64,000 nucleotides of DNA from Bolinopsis microptera. Lineage: Eukaryota; Ctenophora; Tentaculata; Lobata; Bolinopsidae. The stretch is taken from NCBI RefSeq assembly GCF_026151205.1, contig NC_087073.1, positions 4,423,001 to 4,487,000 of the forward strand, read 5' to 3'. Below are positions 33,570 to 44,914 of the stretch, in pieces. The stretch's first letter is position 1. Each line of letters begins with the position of its first letter. The notes under the pieces are model-generated. The model made no database searches and was not told where the DNA came from. It saw only the letters and a program-made list of their open reading frames with translations. Both the position numbers and the translations under genes were made by a program.

Positions 33570-36500
33570 CTGAGGGAGGAGGGGGTTAGGTTAAAAAGTA
33601 TTTAGTAACAGAATATTGAGTAATACAAAAAAATTGACCCGTTTTGGGTCTGGAGAGCTGTTTGCATAATTACACAGCGTCCCTACAGTTTACCTATAAT
33701 AATATAACTCTCAGATGTAACCTCAGCTAATTCTGGATTAGTTAATCGTTATTAACTAGTCGTGATGGACAATGTTGGCCGTAGGGGGTCTGGGATCTTT
33801 TCAATTATTCCAAGAGCTAATCAGAGTAATAACTTATAACTAAATTGTGGTAGGATAATGAGGGGAGGTCGATGAGGAAAACAAAGGGCAGTCTAGCAGG
33901 TGGTCAGGGATTACTCTACCACCCAAATATAATCAATTATATATATGCTGTTATTTTAAGTGGCTTTATCTTAGAAAGGTTCAAATTCCAGTTCAAAAGA
34001 CAAGTCGTTGGCTGAGAGTTTCATAAACCGCTCTAATACAACCACCTGGTTACCCTGCAACAATGGGCCGCTTTACTATACAGTAAATAGTGGAGTCTAG
34101 GTCACGTGTATTTCAGATCACGTGGTAACCGGTTTAGGGTGCCAATAGCCTATAGCCTGATAATAACAGGTGGAATGGAGAAGCCGTTTAGAATTAAAAT
34201 CCATGAAGCGTACAGTGTACGTGGGAGTATATGCCGTCCTGGGACTGGAACTGCTGTTAACTCTCGGAAAACTCTCTTTCATATCATATTGTATTAATGT
34301 GATTATCACCTTTCGATGTAAAGAAAACACTGCTCACCTCTATTGTTATGGAAATATCACAGAGGAGCGTTTTAGCGGGCAGGTCCAGCGTGTAATACTC
34401 CTGAGAAATAGTGAAATAGTGAAATAGTGAAACAGTGAAACAGTGGCGTTATCATCAGAGGTATTATTCTGTGGAGTGAATATTGGCAAATAAAAGAACC
34501 TGACATCATAAGGTCAGAGATTACAATCGGATGCAGTATGTTTGACATGATAGAAACAAGTCTCTGCAAGGTTTGCTGAGCGAAAATTTTAAGTTCTTCT
34601 AACGAGTTATATGCTGTATGATATCACCTTGATAAGGTAAGTGAACATTATTTACAGGAAACTCACCTCCCAAACTGGTGACCGGTTAATAGCTTCGGCG
34701 ATGCACGTTTTCTTCTTATGAACCAACTCAGATCCTATGTGAACCATAATCCTGCAGTAGGGTTCTGAAAGACAGAGAGGTCATTATCTAATAATGTAAA
34801 GTAAGATCGTTGTTTTCATTGAAACTTTGATAATCGCGAGGTCCATTAAATGTTAGATTTAATGAATAGCTAACGGAACAATACGCCGGTCAAACAATCG
34901 ACCGATATAATAGACTATACTAATCGATTTGGAGTGTAACATAGATTTTACAGCTCGTGATGGTAGTGATGTGGGCAATTATACCTCCTTGGAAGAGCTA
35001 GCTACTCGTGCTTTACATTCATTTAATGAACACGTTCACTGAATTCAACATATTGTGGTTAACAATGGTTGAGATACACCGACAGTGGATACGGAGTGAG
35101 ATGCAGTGAGAACATTAGCTCTGGTGGTAAAACAAGCCATACTTAGGAGTTGCTGAATAAATGCTGCTACTCATACTAAGGAGAGAGGGAGAGAGAGAGG
35201 AGCAAAGGTGCATGATTATCGAAGCGTGCGTTACGGTGGTGAATATTGAAATGGTGAAGAGTAACGAACCGATGACTCATTGAGTTGGCTTTATAAAGCG
35301 TTTTATCGTGAACCAGTCACAATTTTGTATGCCACAGGGACACTTTTTAACCCAAATAAGTAGTCTAAATCTCTACCCATATGACTAACGTATTGTATGA
35401 TTTTATAAACTACTGATTTACTCGGCTGCTATAGCTTCTGTTCATCAGATGTTTTTGAAATATACTGAGTCGGCTAAATTCGATCAATTATTTTTTATAC
35501 GCTCCAAACTTGTAGAGCTCACTCCTCGAAGAAGAGCTTCTACAGAAAATAACAGCATTGTATATAGTTTGGGTTCTATATATCTAACAGATGTTTTTAT
35601 GTGGTTGTCTCAACAGCCAGTGATACACATACTATCGAGGAAACTGATGGCCACAAAACGGCGTTTAAACTCTGAGAACTCTGAGTTCGCTTCTTTGAAC
35701 TCCATGAAGAAAGCTCGGATGCCGGCAAATGACCCACCACATTGCGCAATTTTCTAGTCCCATTTAAAACATGATTGCATCACGAATTGTTTGTTGAAAA
35801 TGAATAGGAAGATTTTAGCCAGGCTTTACAATATAATAGCACGTGAGATGCGACCATGTGACATGATTAAAACTGACAGGTGCCTCATATCTGCCGAAAC
35901 AGGACAGCACCCGCTCCTTTTCATCAGCTAATTGCTAAATAGCTCTGCTGCGGAGGAAATTGTTCTCGAACATTCGATTGTTTCGACAGAGTACAGACCC
36001 AACCTCCTGTAAAATAGCTAGATACACGCTTACATCAGCCCATACACACCAGTTAAAGAGACTCTGTATATATAATTGTGTAATGGTAGGTATATTAGTT
36101 TGGGTGGAGCAAGTATAATGAGGTCCACGTGATGACCACGCCTACATGTTAAACACAGAACGCGCACGTCACGTGAGCATCACGTGAGCATCACGTGGGT
36201 TACTAAGTAACGGCTCATCCCGTGTGGTGTGCCGTGCGTGTATGTGTGTATTGCTCATTATGAGGTAGAGCGAACGGCCGGTCACTGGTCGCAATAATAA
36301 GATCGCACACATGCGAGGGATCTGGATATGGCGGCGGTAAATAAAGTGCAGTGGTTTTAAATACCGATCATATCGTTATCTCTCATAGAGACTGATGCCC
36401 TGCTCCATTGTATCACAACAGATGTACTAGCCTAGTCCCTGTTATACAATAGAACAATAGGTACATCACACCACTTTACAATACAGCAGAGAGTAAGGCG

Positions 36501-38236
36501 TGGCGAGGTTACTCAATACTTATTTCATGTGATGTTAGCTACTTTCTGTGCTTTAAAGTGTGGCCAGTTAGATCATATTGTGTAAACTACAACAGGTACA
36601 GGTAGAGAGAGGAGACTGGAGAATCAGCAGCATCTGTGATATTATGTTTGATTGGTGTTACAATATAAAATGCAATATAAGATTACTTTACTACAGTAGT
36701 ACAGGACACGCATGCGGGGGAGACACGCGTGTAAACCATCTGGATATGGTGTGATTGTATTGTTAAGTAGCAGGAGCTATTGAGCAGGTGACTGTAAATT
36801 CCATCACATACGCGGGTATACACAATGCTCACAGTCAGTCACCCCTTTGTGTGCTACCACATGTAATTCACGGTGGTACTCCGTTTCAAAACGAAACACA
36901 AAGTTGAGCTCGAGAAGTTTGGGCACCAGCTCTCGTACTTATAATTGCACATAAACAGACTTATATTTAGAAATTTTACACGTACAGGACAATATTGAGC
37001 AATGATATGTTTGTGAGCGGGTGAGGCTGTGGATCTGTTGTACGTGATCGACGAGGGAAAAATGACACTTCTTGAGCAACATGGGATTAGGTGAGTGGTG
37101 AGCTTTTTACTGTAAAATTTTAAAAACAACATCAAAACAGCAAAGGGTTGATGAAATATCTCTTACCCAGCGTTCCGGACATATCGACTGGAACTAATCC
37201 CTCCCCTTTAACGATTCCGATCCGCAGAGTTTCTGAAGTGACACTGCAAGCAACCTGCAATGCACCAAACTGTTCCTGAAATTGTGTCCCTTATAAAGTG
37301 GTTAAAAACTATTGTAAAAATATGCTCCTAGAGGCTGGTATCAATTAGTGATCGATAAATTACATCATAAATATGAAGAATAATCTAAATGGACAATCAT
37401 ACCTGAGATTCTCTATAAGGAATAATATGTCTCTTTAAAGACAGTGGTTTATCTTCATCTTTAAAATCATAATCTCCCAGGTTGATGTTTACTTTTCCGA
37501 TGCACATATGCCTCGTATTAGATTTATAATCATACACCTGCAGACTAAGCGACTTGGTTCTCACTTCACGTGAACCAACACCGAATAAAAAGTCCTCATC
37601 ACACACGAAAAGGGTGCTGTTCCGCTTGACTCGGGTGGTTTGTCGATTACCTCGCTTATATTCGGGAAGTAGATGAAGCTTTACATAAGGATTGACGACT
37701 AAGTTATCAACAAGATTAAGCTGAACTTCACCAACTCTTACAGCAAGTCTATTAGCGAAATGATAAAATTTAATGGAGCACACAATAGTCCCACATGTTG
37801 ATGCTTCCAAGGGTGCAAAATGAGAGAATCTACGCTGATCAGGTTCCGATGTAAATGAGAATTGTGATTCAGAATCAGAGTCTTGCGCTATTGATTTGTA
37901 GATACCCTTACTTTGAGGAACAATATCAACATAAGATGATTTGATAGAGTCATTAAGAACATAAGTCTCTGTTGGAACAGCTGCTGGGGGCTGCTCCTTA
38001 TTTTTTGAGAAGTTGAAAATGCTTTTATTTCCTAATCTCTCGCCGTTGTCACCTTTTTGATTGACACTGAGAAATGAAAGCCAAGAAAATCGCAGATTGT
38101 CCCCACCTTCTGGCTGGTTTTCTTTCTGCCTCAGACATTCGAAACACAAGAACACCATGAAAACAAAGAAGATAAAAATAATAACACCAAGTACACACAA
38201 TAACACAGTTAGTTCGTCTGAGAGTGATAGGGACAT
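33411..38236 (-). CDS. Synaptotagmin-like protein, 420 aa, five exons
   Basis: Exons 38236-37403, 37275-37167, 34764-34667, 34400-34338 and 33569-33411 join in frame (1263 nt) with GT-AG introns. The protein has an 8-residue N-terminus, a TM segment (about 9-32) followed by Cys and basic residues, a linker, C2A (about 149-272) and C2B (about 283-418). C2A shows NPYVKLHLLP and VYDYKSN; C2B shows LQVACSVTSETLRIGIVK, the polybasic HKKKTC and a Trp-containing end (WEHVCS...EWQPI). Synaptotagmins act on vesicle membranes in regulated exocytosis. Here most Ca2+-ligating Asp residues are replaced (C2A loop 1 Asp to Asn182; loop 3 keeps one Asp; C2B loop 1 Asp to Glu), so Ca2+-independent function is likely. 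The length equals that of classical synaptotagmins. Paralogue type not assigned. Confidence 0.9.
34338..34400 (-). CDS. Synaptotagmin-like gene exon 4
   Basis: Acceptor ATTTCTCAG|GAG and donor GAG|GTGAGC; 63 nt, phase 0 at both ends. Reads EYYTLDLPAKTLLCDISITI, the C2B strand that usually reads F-F-LP-L---L. Its polypyrimidine tract is a tandem repeat (34401-34445). Confidence 0.88.
34401..34445 (-). repeat. Tandem repeat forming a splice-acceptor pyrimidine tract
   Basis: On the gene strand, five copies of CACT(A/G)TTT lead directly into CTCAG|GAG of exon 4. On the plus strand this is GAAATAGT repeated. Confidence 0.8.
34667..34764 (-). CDS. Synaptotagmin-like gene exon 3 (C2B middle, polybasic strand)
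   Basis: Acceptor TCTTTCAG|AACCC and donor GGAG|GTGAGT; 98 nt, entering in phase 1 and leaving in phase 0. Reads PYCRIMVHIGSELVHKKKTC and then AINRSPVWE, matching C2B strands 3-4 and the polybasic patch. Confidence 0.9.
36126..36197. promoter_or_regulatory. E-box cluster (four CACGTG) in synaptotagmin-like intron 2
   Basis: CACGTG at 36126, 36170, 36181 and 36192. The last three are spaced exactly 11 bases (CACGTGAGCAT repeated), about one helical turn. Further CACGTG sites lie at about 33182, 34101, 34118 and 35838. bHLH factors bind this site; an enhancer role is inference. Confidence 0.45.
37167..37275 (-). CDS. Synaptotagmin-like gene exon 2 (start of C2B)
   Basis: Acceptor TTTCAG|GAACAG and donor CTGG|GTAAGA; 109 nt. 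Reads EQFGALQVACSVTSETLRIG and on to loop 1 (VPVDMSGTL). The 127-bp intron upstream is phase 0; the next intron is phase 1. Confidence 0.9.
37403..38236 (-). CDS. Synaptotagmin-like gene exon 1 (TM, linker, C2A)
   Basis: 278 codons from the ATG at 38236 to the donor CAG|GTATGA at 37402; intron phase 0. It encodes the N-terminus, TM helix and the whole C2A domain. Confidence 0.92.
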
Positions 38237-38237
38237 G

Positions 38238-38249
38238 CTAGTCCACCAT
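38238..38249 (-). promoter_or_regulatory. Three-codon upstream ORF before the synaptotagmin-like ATG
   Basis: ATG GTG GAC TAG ends one base before the main ATG (38236). If the leader is unspliced here, it would act as a minimal uORF requiring reinitiation or leaky scanning. Confidence 0.5.
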
Positions 38250-39060
38250 TTTATGGTCTATCCAAATTCTTCCCTAAAGGTTGTGTTGACTGTTAGTAAG
38301 TTCAATAATTTGAACTCAGTGCTGGGAAAAAATAAATACATATTTTAAATTGAAAATAACCAATTAAAATTAAAGTAAAACAAACGGTTCATTTCATTTG
38401 CAATAACATCAATTGATATCATAAATCATATTAACAAAGGGCATTTGTTGGTTTTTTTATTGGAGCCTAGAACACCCTGAAATATATTTCCAACCTTCCC
38501 TCTTGATCCTATGGATTCTAAATTCTATTTAGACATCATTTCCAAATTCTTTACACAAAATTCAGACAAAATTGTTTGTGTTTGAATTGATTTCAGAAGC
38601 CTGATCATTGATCCCATTTAATAAAACAAACAGCTAAGCCAAACGAATTTGTTATGGTCCTGCATTAAAGAGTTTACAACCTTATTAGGTTGACAACTAG
38701 CCTATATAAGCTATTAAGCATATAACTTTAAAGTTTAAATTACACATGTAACCAATGTTAAAACATATTACATTTACAAAAGACCAAAATATCTACAGAC
38801 TACAATGAGGCAAAAAACATGATTTAAGAAGGCTAGAAAAATATTCATGAAACTCAAAACTACCAGACTGGAGCTGGAGTGAGAAAAATGTATGTAAAAC
38901 ATTTGTAAAATCTTTTATAAAATGTACGGTTAATCAGGACTAGTTCTCAGGCATTTTGCTCGTCGCATCTCATTTGTATTTGCTAAATAAGCTGCTGTTA
39001 AGTGGTCGATTTCTAATTGAACTCTTTTGATTGATCTGCTTATTATTCAATTTACTGTCA
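38250..39060. other. Likely 5' flank of the synaptotagmin-like gene, no gene seen
   Basis: AT-rich; no recognised coding sequence. The promoter should lie here for the minus-strand gene, but no clear TATA or initiator was identified. Confidence 0.4.
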
Positions 39061-39061
39061 C

Positions 39062-39968
39062 GACAAAAGCCAGTGTTGTTTGGGATTACTTCCAGGAAAA
39101 TTGAGATCTCGTTATCTACTTTGGTACAAGGTTGCAAAATCTGCTGTGGAAGCAGTCTTCAATGTTCAAAATGCCATACTAGAGGTCATCTTGGGAATAC
39201 CCCCACTCCGGGTTACAAACAGAATACTATCGGTGAAGCACTACCTGAAGGTATTCAGTAGTATACATATCGATGTACACCATGACTTCATATTCAGAGA
39301 GATAGAATCCGGAAACACAATAATTCTGGGCCAGATGCGGGATGTGCTGAAATTTCTAAAATGGAAGGTGGAAGTATATGCTGACTCTGTCCTGCCAGGT
39401 GATGCAAAAATAATTGGATTGAATGATGCCTCGAAATTGTTCGAGCTCTCTAGGAAAGCCTGCCATTACACCAAGGCCTCTATCAAACAATTCACTGAAT
39501 TCGTATGGCAGGAATCTATTAAGAACCAGTTACTAATGGAGGGCTGGTCTCAAATTCCCATGGTGTCTACCACCCCCCTGAAGTTCCCTCATTATACTAG
39601 CAGAGAAACTGAGGTTCTAGTCATGAGCTTGTTTTACAAAAACAATCTTCTAAACTCATTTCTATATATCCTTGACAGACTGAAATAAAATGGCCTTCTC
39701 CCTATTGCTCCTGTGGTCATGAAGAACAAACTGCAATTCATATACTGACTAGCTGTGGGCATGTTGACGAAAACCTTAGGGACCAAGCCTCATGTCTTCT
39801 CAGTGTTGGTAATGAGGTCTCCAGTCTGGAAGATCTGGGTACTCCACACTTGGCGATCCTAAACTGCTCGAGAGATCCAAAATTCATCCAAATCTTCAGT
39901 GAATGTGTGAATAATGATGACCTCAAGCTAAGAAGGAAGATCTGTATTTCTACAGGGCCCACCCACGC
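39062..39968 (+). pseudogene. LINE ORF2 C-terminal region, frameshifted
   Basis: A 200-residue frame to 39688 (LLPGKLRSRYLLWYKVAKSA...) is followed in another frame by WPSPYCSCGHEEQTAIHILT SC-type sequence ending near 39970. The CxCG-EEQT-x-HIL-x-C zinc motif is the usual end of many LINE ORF2 proteins. The RT domain is missing. A run of T (40171-40205) follows about 200 bases downstream. Confidence 0.65.
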
Positions 39969-40170
39969 CTAGCTGGGGAGTCTAGTCCCTATATTAGACG
40001 GCCAATGCTCTATCCATTGGTATGTACGCGGCCTTACCCAGGCCTGTAATAAATGGGGAGTCCCTCTTAGGACGACCAGTGCTAGACACTGTTTACTATT
40101 GACTGAATGGAAACCTACTTAACTCTTTGGATTGGTAGAACCTGTCTGGTTACATGAACATTGGAGCTAG

Positions 40171-40205
40171 TTTTTTTTTTTTTTTTTTTTTTTATTTTTT
40201 TTTTT
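40171..40205 (+). repeat. Poly-T run (T23-A-T11)
   Basis: A T homopolymer with one A, 200 bases past the LINE remnant at 39062-39968. It could be the poly-A tail of an antisense insertion. Confidence 0.85.
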
Positions 40206-40472
40206 ACTTTGTAGATTTACTTGTAAGCTTTATTGATTTTATCCATAAAATTGCATTTCCAATGATATTTATGTAACTTGAGAAACTTTTTCTACCAAAA
40301 CGTTTTCAATAGGGAATCGTCTTTAAATTATTTTGGGGAATATTTTGACTTGATATAACGACGTCGTCGTAATGACACAAGTGACTGATCAACCACCTTA
40401 TTTGATAGTGTTTTTAAAATAAAGTATTTATATTTTTAACTTGGGTGTAAATATTTTCATCATACTATTTGT

Positions 40473-40530
40473 TACTAAAATGCTCATTGTAGCCTATAAT
40501 ATTTAGATTTTCATCATCATCATCGTTATC
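40473..40530 (-). repeat. Short dispersed repeat, inverted copy
   Basis: The reverse complement matches 20183-20240 (AAAATCTAAATATTATAGGC, then TACAATGAGCATTTT), including the GAT-rich end. Confidence 0.7.
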
Positions 40531-40608
40531 TACAATAGATGTGTGTGCGAAAATTTAAAAATTAGCAATAGCTAAGTCGTCAAGTAAGCCATTACGATGT
40601 CACTTAAA

Positions 40609-40860
40609 TGGATTATGGAATGTAATCCCAACACATATGCACACCATCGAGGATCCTATGCAATTCAAAGCAGCTTTAACGAACTTTGTGAAGTCATTTC
40701 CGGACGAGCCTCCAGCTCCAGGATACAGCCATCGGAATGGAAACTCCTTGCTTGATTGGGAGTGGTGATAAAACAGTTTCTACACTGTCCGGGGGTCGAC
40801 TTTTTCGATGGCCCGATAGAGGATTCTATGAAGCCCTACAAAGTAACAAAGTAAGTAAAG
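40609..40860 (+). pseudogene. LINE 3'-terminal fragment
   Basis: Reads WNVIPTHMHTIEDPMQFKAA, then NFVKSFPDEPPAPGYSHRN, then NSLLDWEW and TGA. It is followed by a 3' UTR ending CTACAAAGTAACAAAGTAAG. The short period-like tail AAAGTAAxAAAGTAAGTA also ends the RTE-like pseudogene near 44470. LINE identity is inferred from the tail and the C-terminal pattern. Confidence 0.5.
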
Positions 40861-41059
40861 ACCCATCATAAACTTACGTGTATGATGCAAATAAAAAAAT
40901 ATACAAATTATTCAAACAATATACACATAATTGTCACAATGACCCTATATAAAAACAACCCTTCAAAAAATCAATATATTCCCTATCTCAAATATTGGGA
41001 GAAACATTTGAATATTAACCTTGGCCTTGTGGCTCCAAATTCAAATCTTAACTATTTAT

Positions 41060-41882
41060 ATCAACAAAGTTCTTTCTCGCACCTCTGTTATTTGCTGATG
41101 ATCTTAAATTAATTGGTAATGCAGCTAACCACGGTAGTGTTGCTGAAGATATCGAAGAATTAGAAGTTTGGGAAAGTATTTGGCTTTTACAATTTAATCC
41201 TGCCAAGTGCAAAGTAGTGCACATTAATTTTAACAACAATCCTAATTTAAATTATAAGGTAAATGGTATAGAACTTGAAGTATCTGCACAGGAAAAAGAT
41301 TTGGGGGTTATTACCCATAGCTCCCTGCTTTGGAACGAACAGATCAAAGCATGTATCGCTAAGGCAAATCGTATGATTTGTTGGATTGTAAGGAATTTAG
41401 TTATTAGAGAAAAGGTTGTTATGATTGCTATATCTTGAGTATTGTGTCCAATTGTGGAATCCACCTGCGGCTCATGGAAGTTGGGGGACTGTTTTGGAGC
41501 TGGAGAGCATCCAGAGGCGGTTTTACCCGTCTGATTGATGAGGTGGGTACTCTTCCTTACAGCCGTAGACTGGAAATCCTCAATTTGACAACGCTGGCAG
41601 AGCGGCGAATACGTGGGGACCTTATTGAAGCTTTTAAGGTTATTAATGGTATGACTGATTATGGTTCAGACTTTTTCAGACCAAGCAGATCAGGTCTTAA
41701 TCTGGTTTCATCCAATAGATGTAGTAAAAGTGTGACAAAGGTCAAAAATATCCAGAAGTCTTTTCTCCCGGAGCGAGTTATTCCATATTGGAACAAACTC
41801 CCTCCGGACGTCAAGAACTCTGTGACAGTTTTAGGTTTTAAAATTAAATTAGAAGGATATAAGATTTTTTTTTTTTTTTTTT
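41060..41882 (+). pseudogene. CR1/Jockey-like LINE RT C-terminal half, one frameshift
   Basis: It opens at the RT catalytic motif (LLFADDLKLIG) and continues LQFNPAKCKVVHINF, YKVNGIELEVSAQEKDLGV, then a stop and frameshift near 41436. It then runs FTRLIDEVGTLPYSRRLEIL, RRIRGDLIEAFKVING and SFLPERVIPYWNKLPPDV. The 5' half is lost. It ends in a T17 run (41866-41882) that overwrites the stop codon. Confidence 0.82.
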
Positions 41883-43194
41883 GAGAAAAAGAAAAATATG
41901 TCAAACAGTATATATATACATTCAATTAAAATCAAGTGATGCAAATTGGCAGAGCATTATTTGATGCGCGGCAGCGGCCCATGCAGAATTGAATTTGCAA
42001 TCGCGCTACAATACCGTACTATCTGAAGAAGTTTTAATTGAAATTTGTCCTCTACCAAAACGTTATGGGAGCTAATAATAAAACAAATACAAGTGGGAGG
42101 AATGTAATAGCTTAGTTTGCAGCATGTTTAGTCGTTAAAAATTAAATATAATTCTTTAAAACTATTCAACTAAAAATGAAATTGCATTTTTAATATGAAA
42201 GCTCGAATTCCAAAAGTGAACAAAGAGACTATAGTCATAGCTTTAAACTGGCTTACTTTATAACTACTTAAAGGGTTTTTATAAATTTTAATTTTAGTTA
42301 TCCTATTAGGAAAAACAAATTTAGGAAAAACAAATTTAAATTTTGTATTTATTAAAACAATCAAAACATATCATATCAAAAAATAAAGCCGCCGATTTGT
42401 GATGACTGCCTCAGTAAGGTGAATAATATGAAGCTCGAAGGGTGCCCCTGCCATTTACAGACTCATGCGGCGAGCACATGATCATGAGGAGCCTTGAGCG
42501 CCAAATTTAATTTAAAGTTTCTAGAAACATACATCACTACGAGTTACTCATATGCTTTTTAAATTTTTATAGGAGTGTAGATTGTCAGGTATTTTCAATT
42601 CATTCAATACTTAGTCGTTTAAAGCTGTATATTTCGAACTCACAATTGTTTAAACTATGAAAGTCAGAACCGTTGGTAATGGACAATAAAACCGGACGAC
42701 AATACCAAGGACCCGAAAATTCCATCAATGACTTATTCCGGATCCGTTTAACCGAAGGCTTATCCACCAGTTTCTCATGCTGCATGTTAGTCTCTGCATG
42801 TATAGTCCGATAATATTTATTTGTTTTTTAATTATTGAATTTATATTGGAATTTTTATATAGGGAATTGTTATATTATGTGTAAATTGTTTGGACAAGAG
42901 AACTATAAGTTATGTTGTACAACGTTGCAATTTCCATTGTACACGTAAAACACTTTTTCAGTCACGCGGGGCTCCATCCAATTGTTATAGACTGTTATGG
43001 TTATTACTTGTGGGTACAGTTTTTCTAATTAATTTGGGTAGAAATATTTCATCAGATATTGTTTTTTAAACACAATGAAAAAAGTAGGAAGTCAATTGTT
43101 TCCCTTCTTCATTGTTAATGCATGCAACTTCAGTATAAACTGTGATCATAAACATTTGCTTATATCTAATATTTTTTTTAACCGTGGCATTTCA
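41883..43194. other. Non-coding, no gene seen
   Basis: AT-rich; a 17-base direct repeat GGAAAAACAAATTTA near 42308 and 42324. Nothing else supported. Confidence 0.4.
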
Positions 43195-44480
43195 CTGGCC
43201 CGGTTGCAGCGAAAGTTTTTAACAAGCTCATCCTCAAACCGGATCTACCCTCATTGATCCCCACTTGCGGCCAAACCAAAATGGTTTCCGTATAGGAAAT
43301 CCACTCTCCCACAGGTCCCTTGCCTATCGTATACTCGAGGAATGCAAGATCGGAAATCGCTCAGCCGCAATTGTGGTTTGTCGATTTTTTCAAAAGCGAT
43401 CGACAGCATTAACCGGGATGCCCTTTTCCACATCCTCTCCTCTAACGGTATCCCTGCTCCACCTTGTAGATGCAATCAGGCTTCGTTATGACTCCATCGT
43501 TCTGATCGTGTCCAGACCTTCGACGGCCTTGACTTGAACTTTTTTAGGACACTTATTGGAGGTCTCTCCCAAGGGACACTCTAGCCACTCTTTTCTCTTC
43601 ATCATCGTCCTGACTATTCCTCAGAACGGCATGGGTGAAGAATTCTGTCCCTTACCATCGTGCCTAGGAAAAGTCCCGAAGGTGCCTGCGGTCAAAATCA
43701 AGACCTTGAACTTTGCTGATGATTTGGCCTTATGTCAGACAACCATAGAGCATGTCCAACTTCCGGCCAGACAGACCTTGAAATGCAGCCGCACAAATTG
43801 GTCTTGCTATGAATGCATCTAAGAGAACCGAGTTCATGACCATCACATCCTACATACTGTTCGACTTACATTCCATCTCAGGCCCGCCAGATTAAACAGG
43901 TTGGATGACTTAAATACCTCGGTCATTCATTGCGGACAGTAGAAAGGATTTCAACACAAGGAAAGGATGCCTGGTCAGCAGTATTAAACTGCAAAAAAGT
44001 CTGGTCCTCTGGCCTTCCGAACAACCTGAACAGTCAAGTTCGTTAGAGCCCTGTGTCGAACCAGTAATTGCTCTATGGATCAGAGACATGGACCATAAAC
44101 AAGCAGCTTGAGACGCTCTCAACTGATGCGACACCCCTTCCCCTTTTAATTGAAGGCCCAGAACATCACGTGGAAGAAAACATCCAACCCCAGCCGATTC
44201 TATGCAACCTTCCATCTATTTGCCTCAGTTGGTTGCGTCGAGGGCGTTCCAGACTCGCTGGCATGCATGAGAGCCTTCTGAACCAAGTTACTTCCACTAT
44301 TCCTCCCTGGCGACTTGCCCAATCCGCCGTGGAAGGATACCACTCACCTTCCTGGCGTAAGTAGCTTCGTGACCCAGGGCTCCAGTTAGAACGACCTTCG
44401 AACTGTTTTATGTGCGATCGAGACTGTTGGAGGCAATACAGTGAATGGGATTTCCGATAGGATCGCCCCAAAGTAAAAAA
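43195..44480 (+). pseudogene. RTE-like LINE reverse-transcriptase pseudogene
   Basis: Several frames together give RPNQNGFRIGNPLSHRSLA, YRILEECKIGNRSAAIV, an RT strand FVDFSKA-like (now frameshifted, 43375-43400), LNFADDLALCQTTIEH (about 43707-43755) and LYGSETWTINKQLE (about 44068). The order and motifs are those of RTE/CR1-type RTs. Many frameshifts and stops are present. The 3' end near 44460-44480 is a short repeat tail, CCCCAAAGTAAAAAAGTAAG. Confidence 0.82.
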
Positions 44481-44914
44481 GTAAGTATATTTTTTGAATG
44501 ACTTTCATCAAAAACAGTTGTCTAACTTATAGACTTACATATTCCGTATAGAAGCGCCTAAAAAACTCTTGCGAAGCATGTCTTTAGGAGTTACATCATC
44601 CTACAGCACTGCGAAGCGAAACCATTGGTAAGTTATTGTGACAATTATCTTAGTTTATCCTGACTTGTTTTCGTGGCACACCTGTGCAATTTTAAGGTTG
44701 TTGGTTGCCACTATAATCTAATAAGTTAAATTTTAATATTATTTAGTTTAGATGTATTTTCATGAACTAACACTGTTACAACTCCTAGCTTTTTAAATTA
44801 TATCAGCAGTGCGGGAACAGGACAACTGATTGCTGTTTCAAAGCAGTGTTTTTTGCATACTGTCATTAAGCTTACTTATTTAATCACGTCAGGATATAAA
44901 AGCTTATAAAGATC
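44481..44914. other. Upstream flank of the 44915-58440 gene
   Basis: No coding sequence seen. A TATAAAA-like string (44892-44898) is too close to the ATG at 44915 to serve a normal TSS for that ATG. Confidence 0.4.

Noticed and set aside
35449-35757. A 102-codon plus-strand frame inside synaptotagmin intron 2
   Set aside because: No recognised domain, no splice or promoter context; likely chance.
36854-37135. A 93-codon minus-strand frame within synaptotagmin intron 2, containing ELNFVFRFE-like residues in another frame
   Set aside because: It does not fit the order or phase of the C2B exons, which are complete without it.
44892-44898. TATAAAA as promoter of the unknown gene
   Set aside because: It is only about 20 bases before the ATG, so the transcript would start after the start codon.
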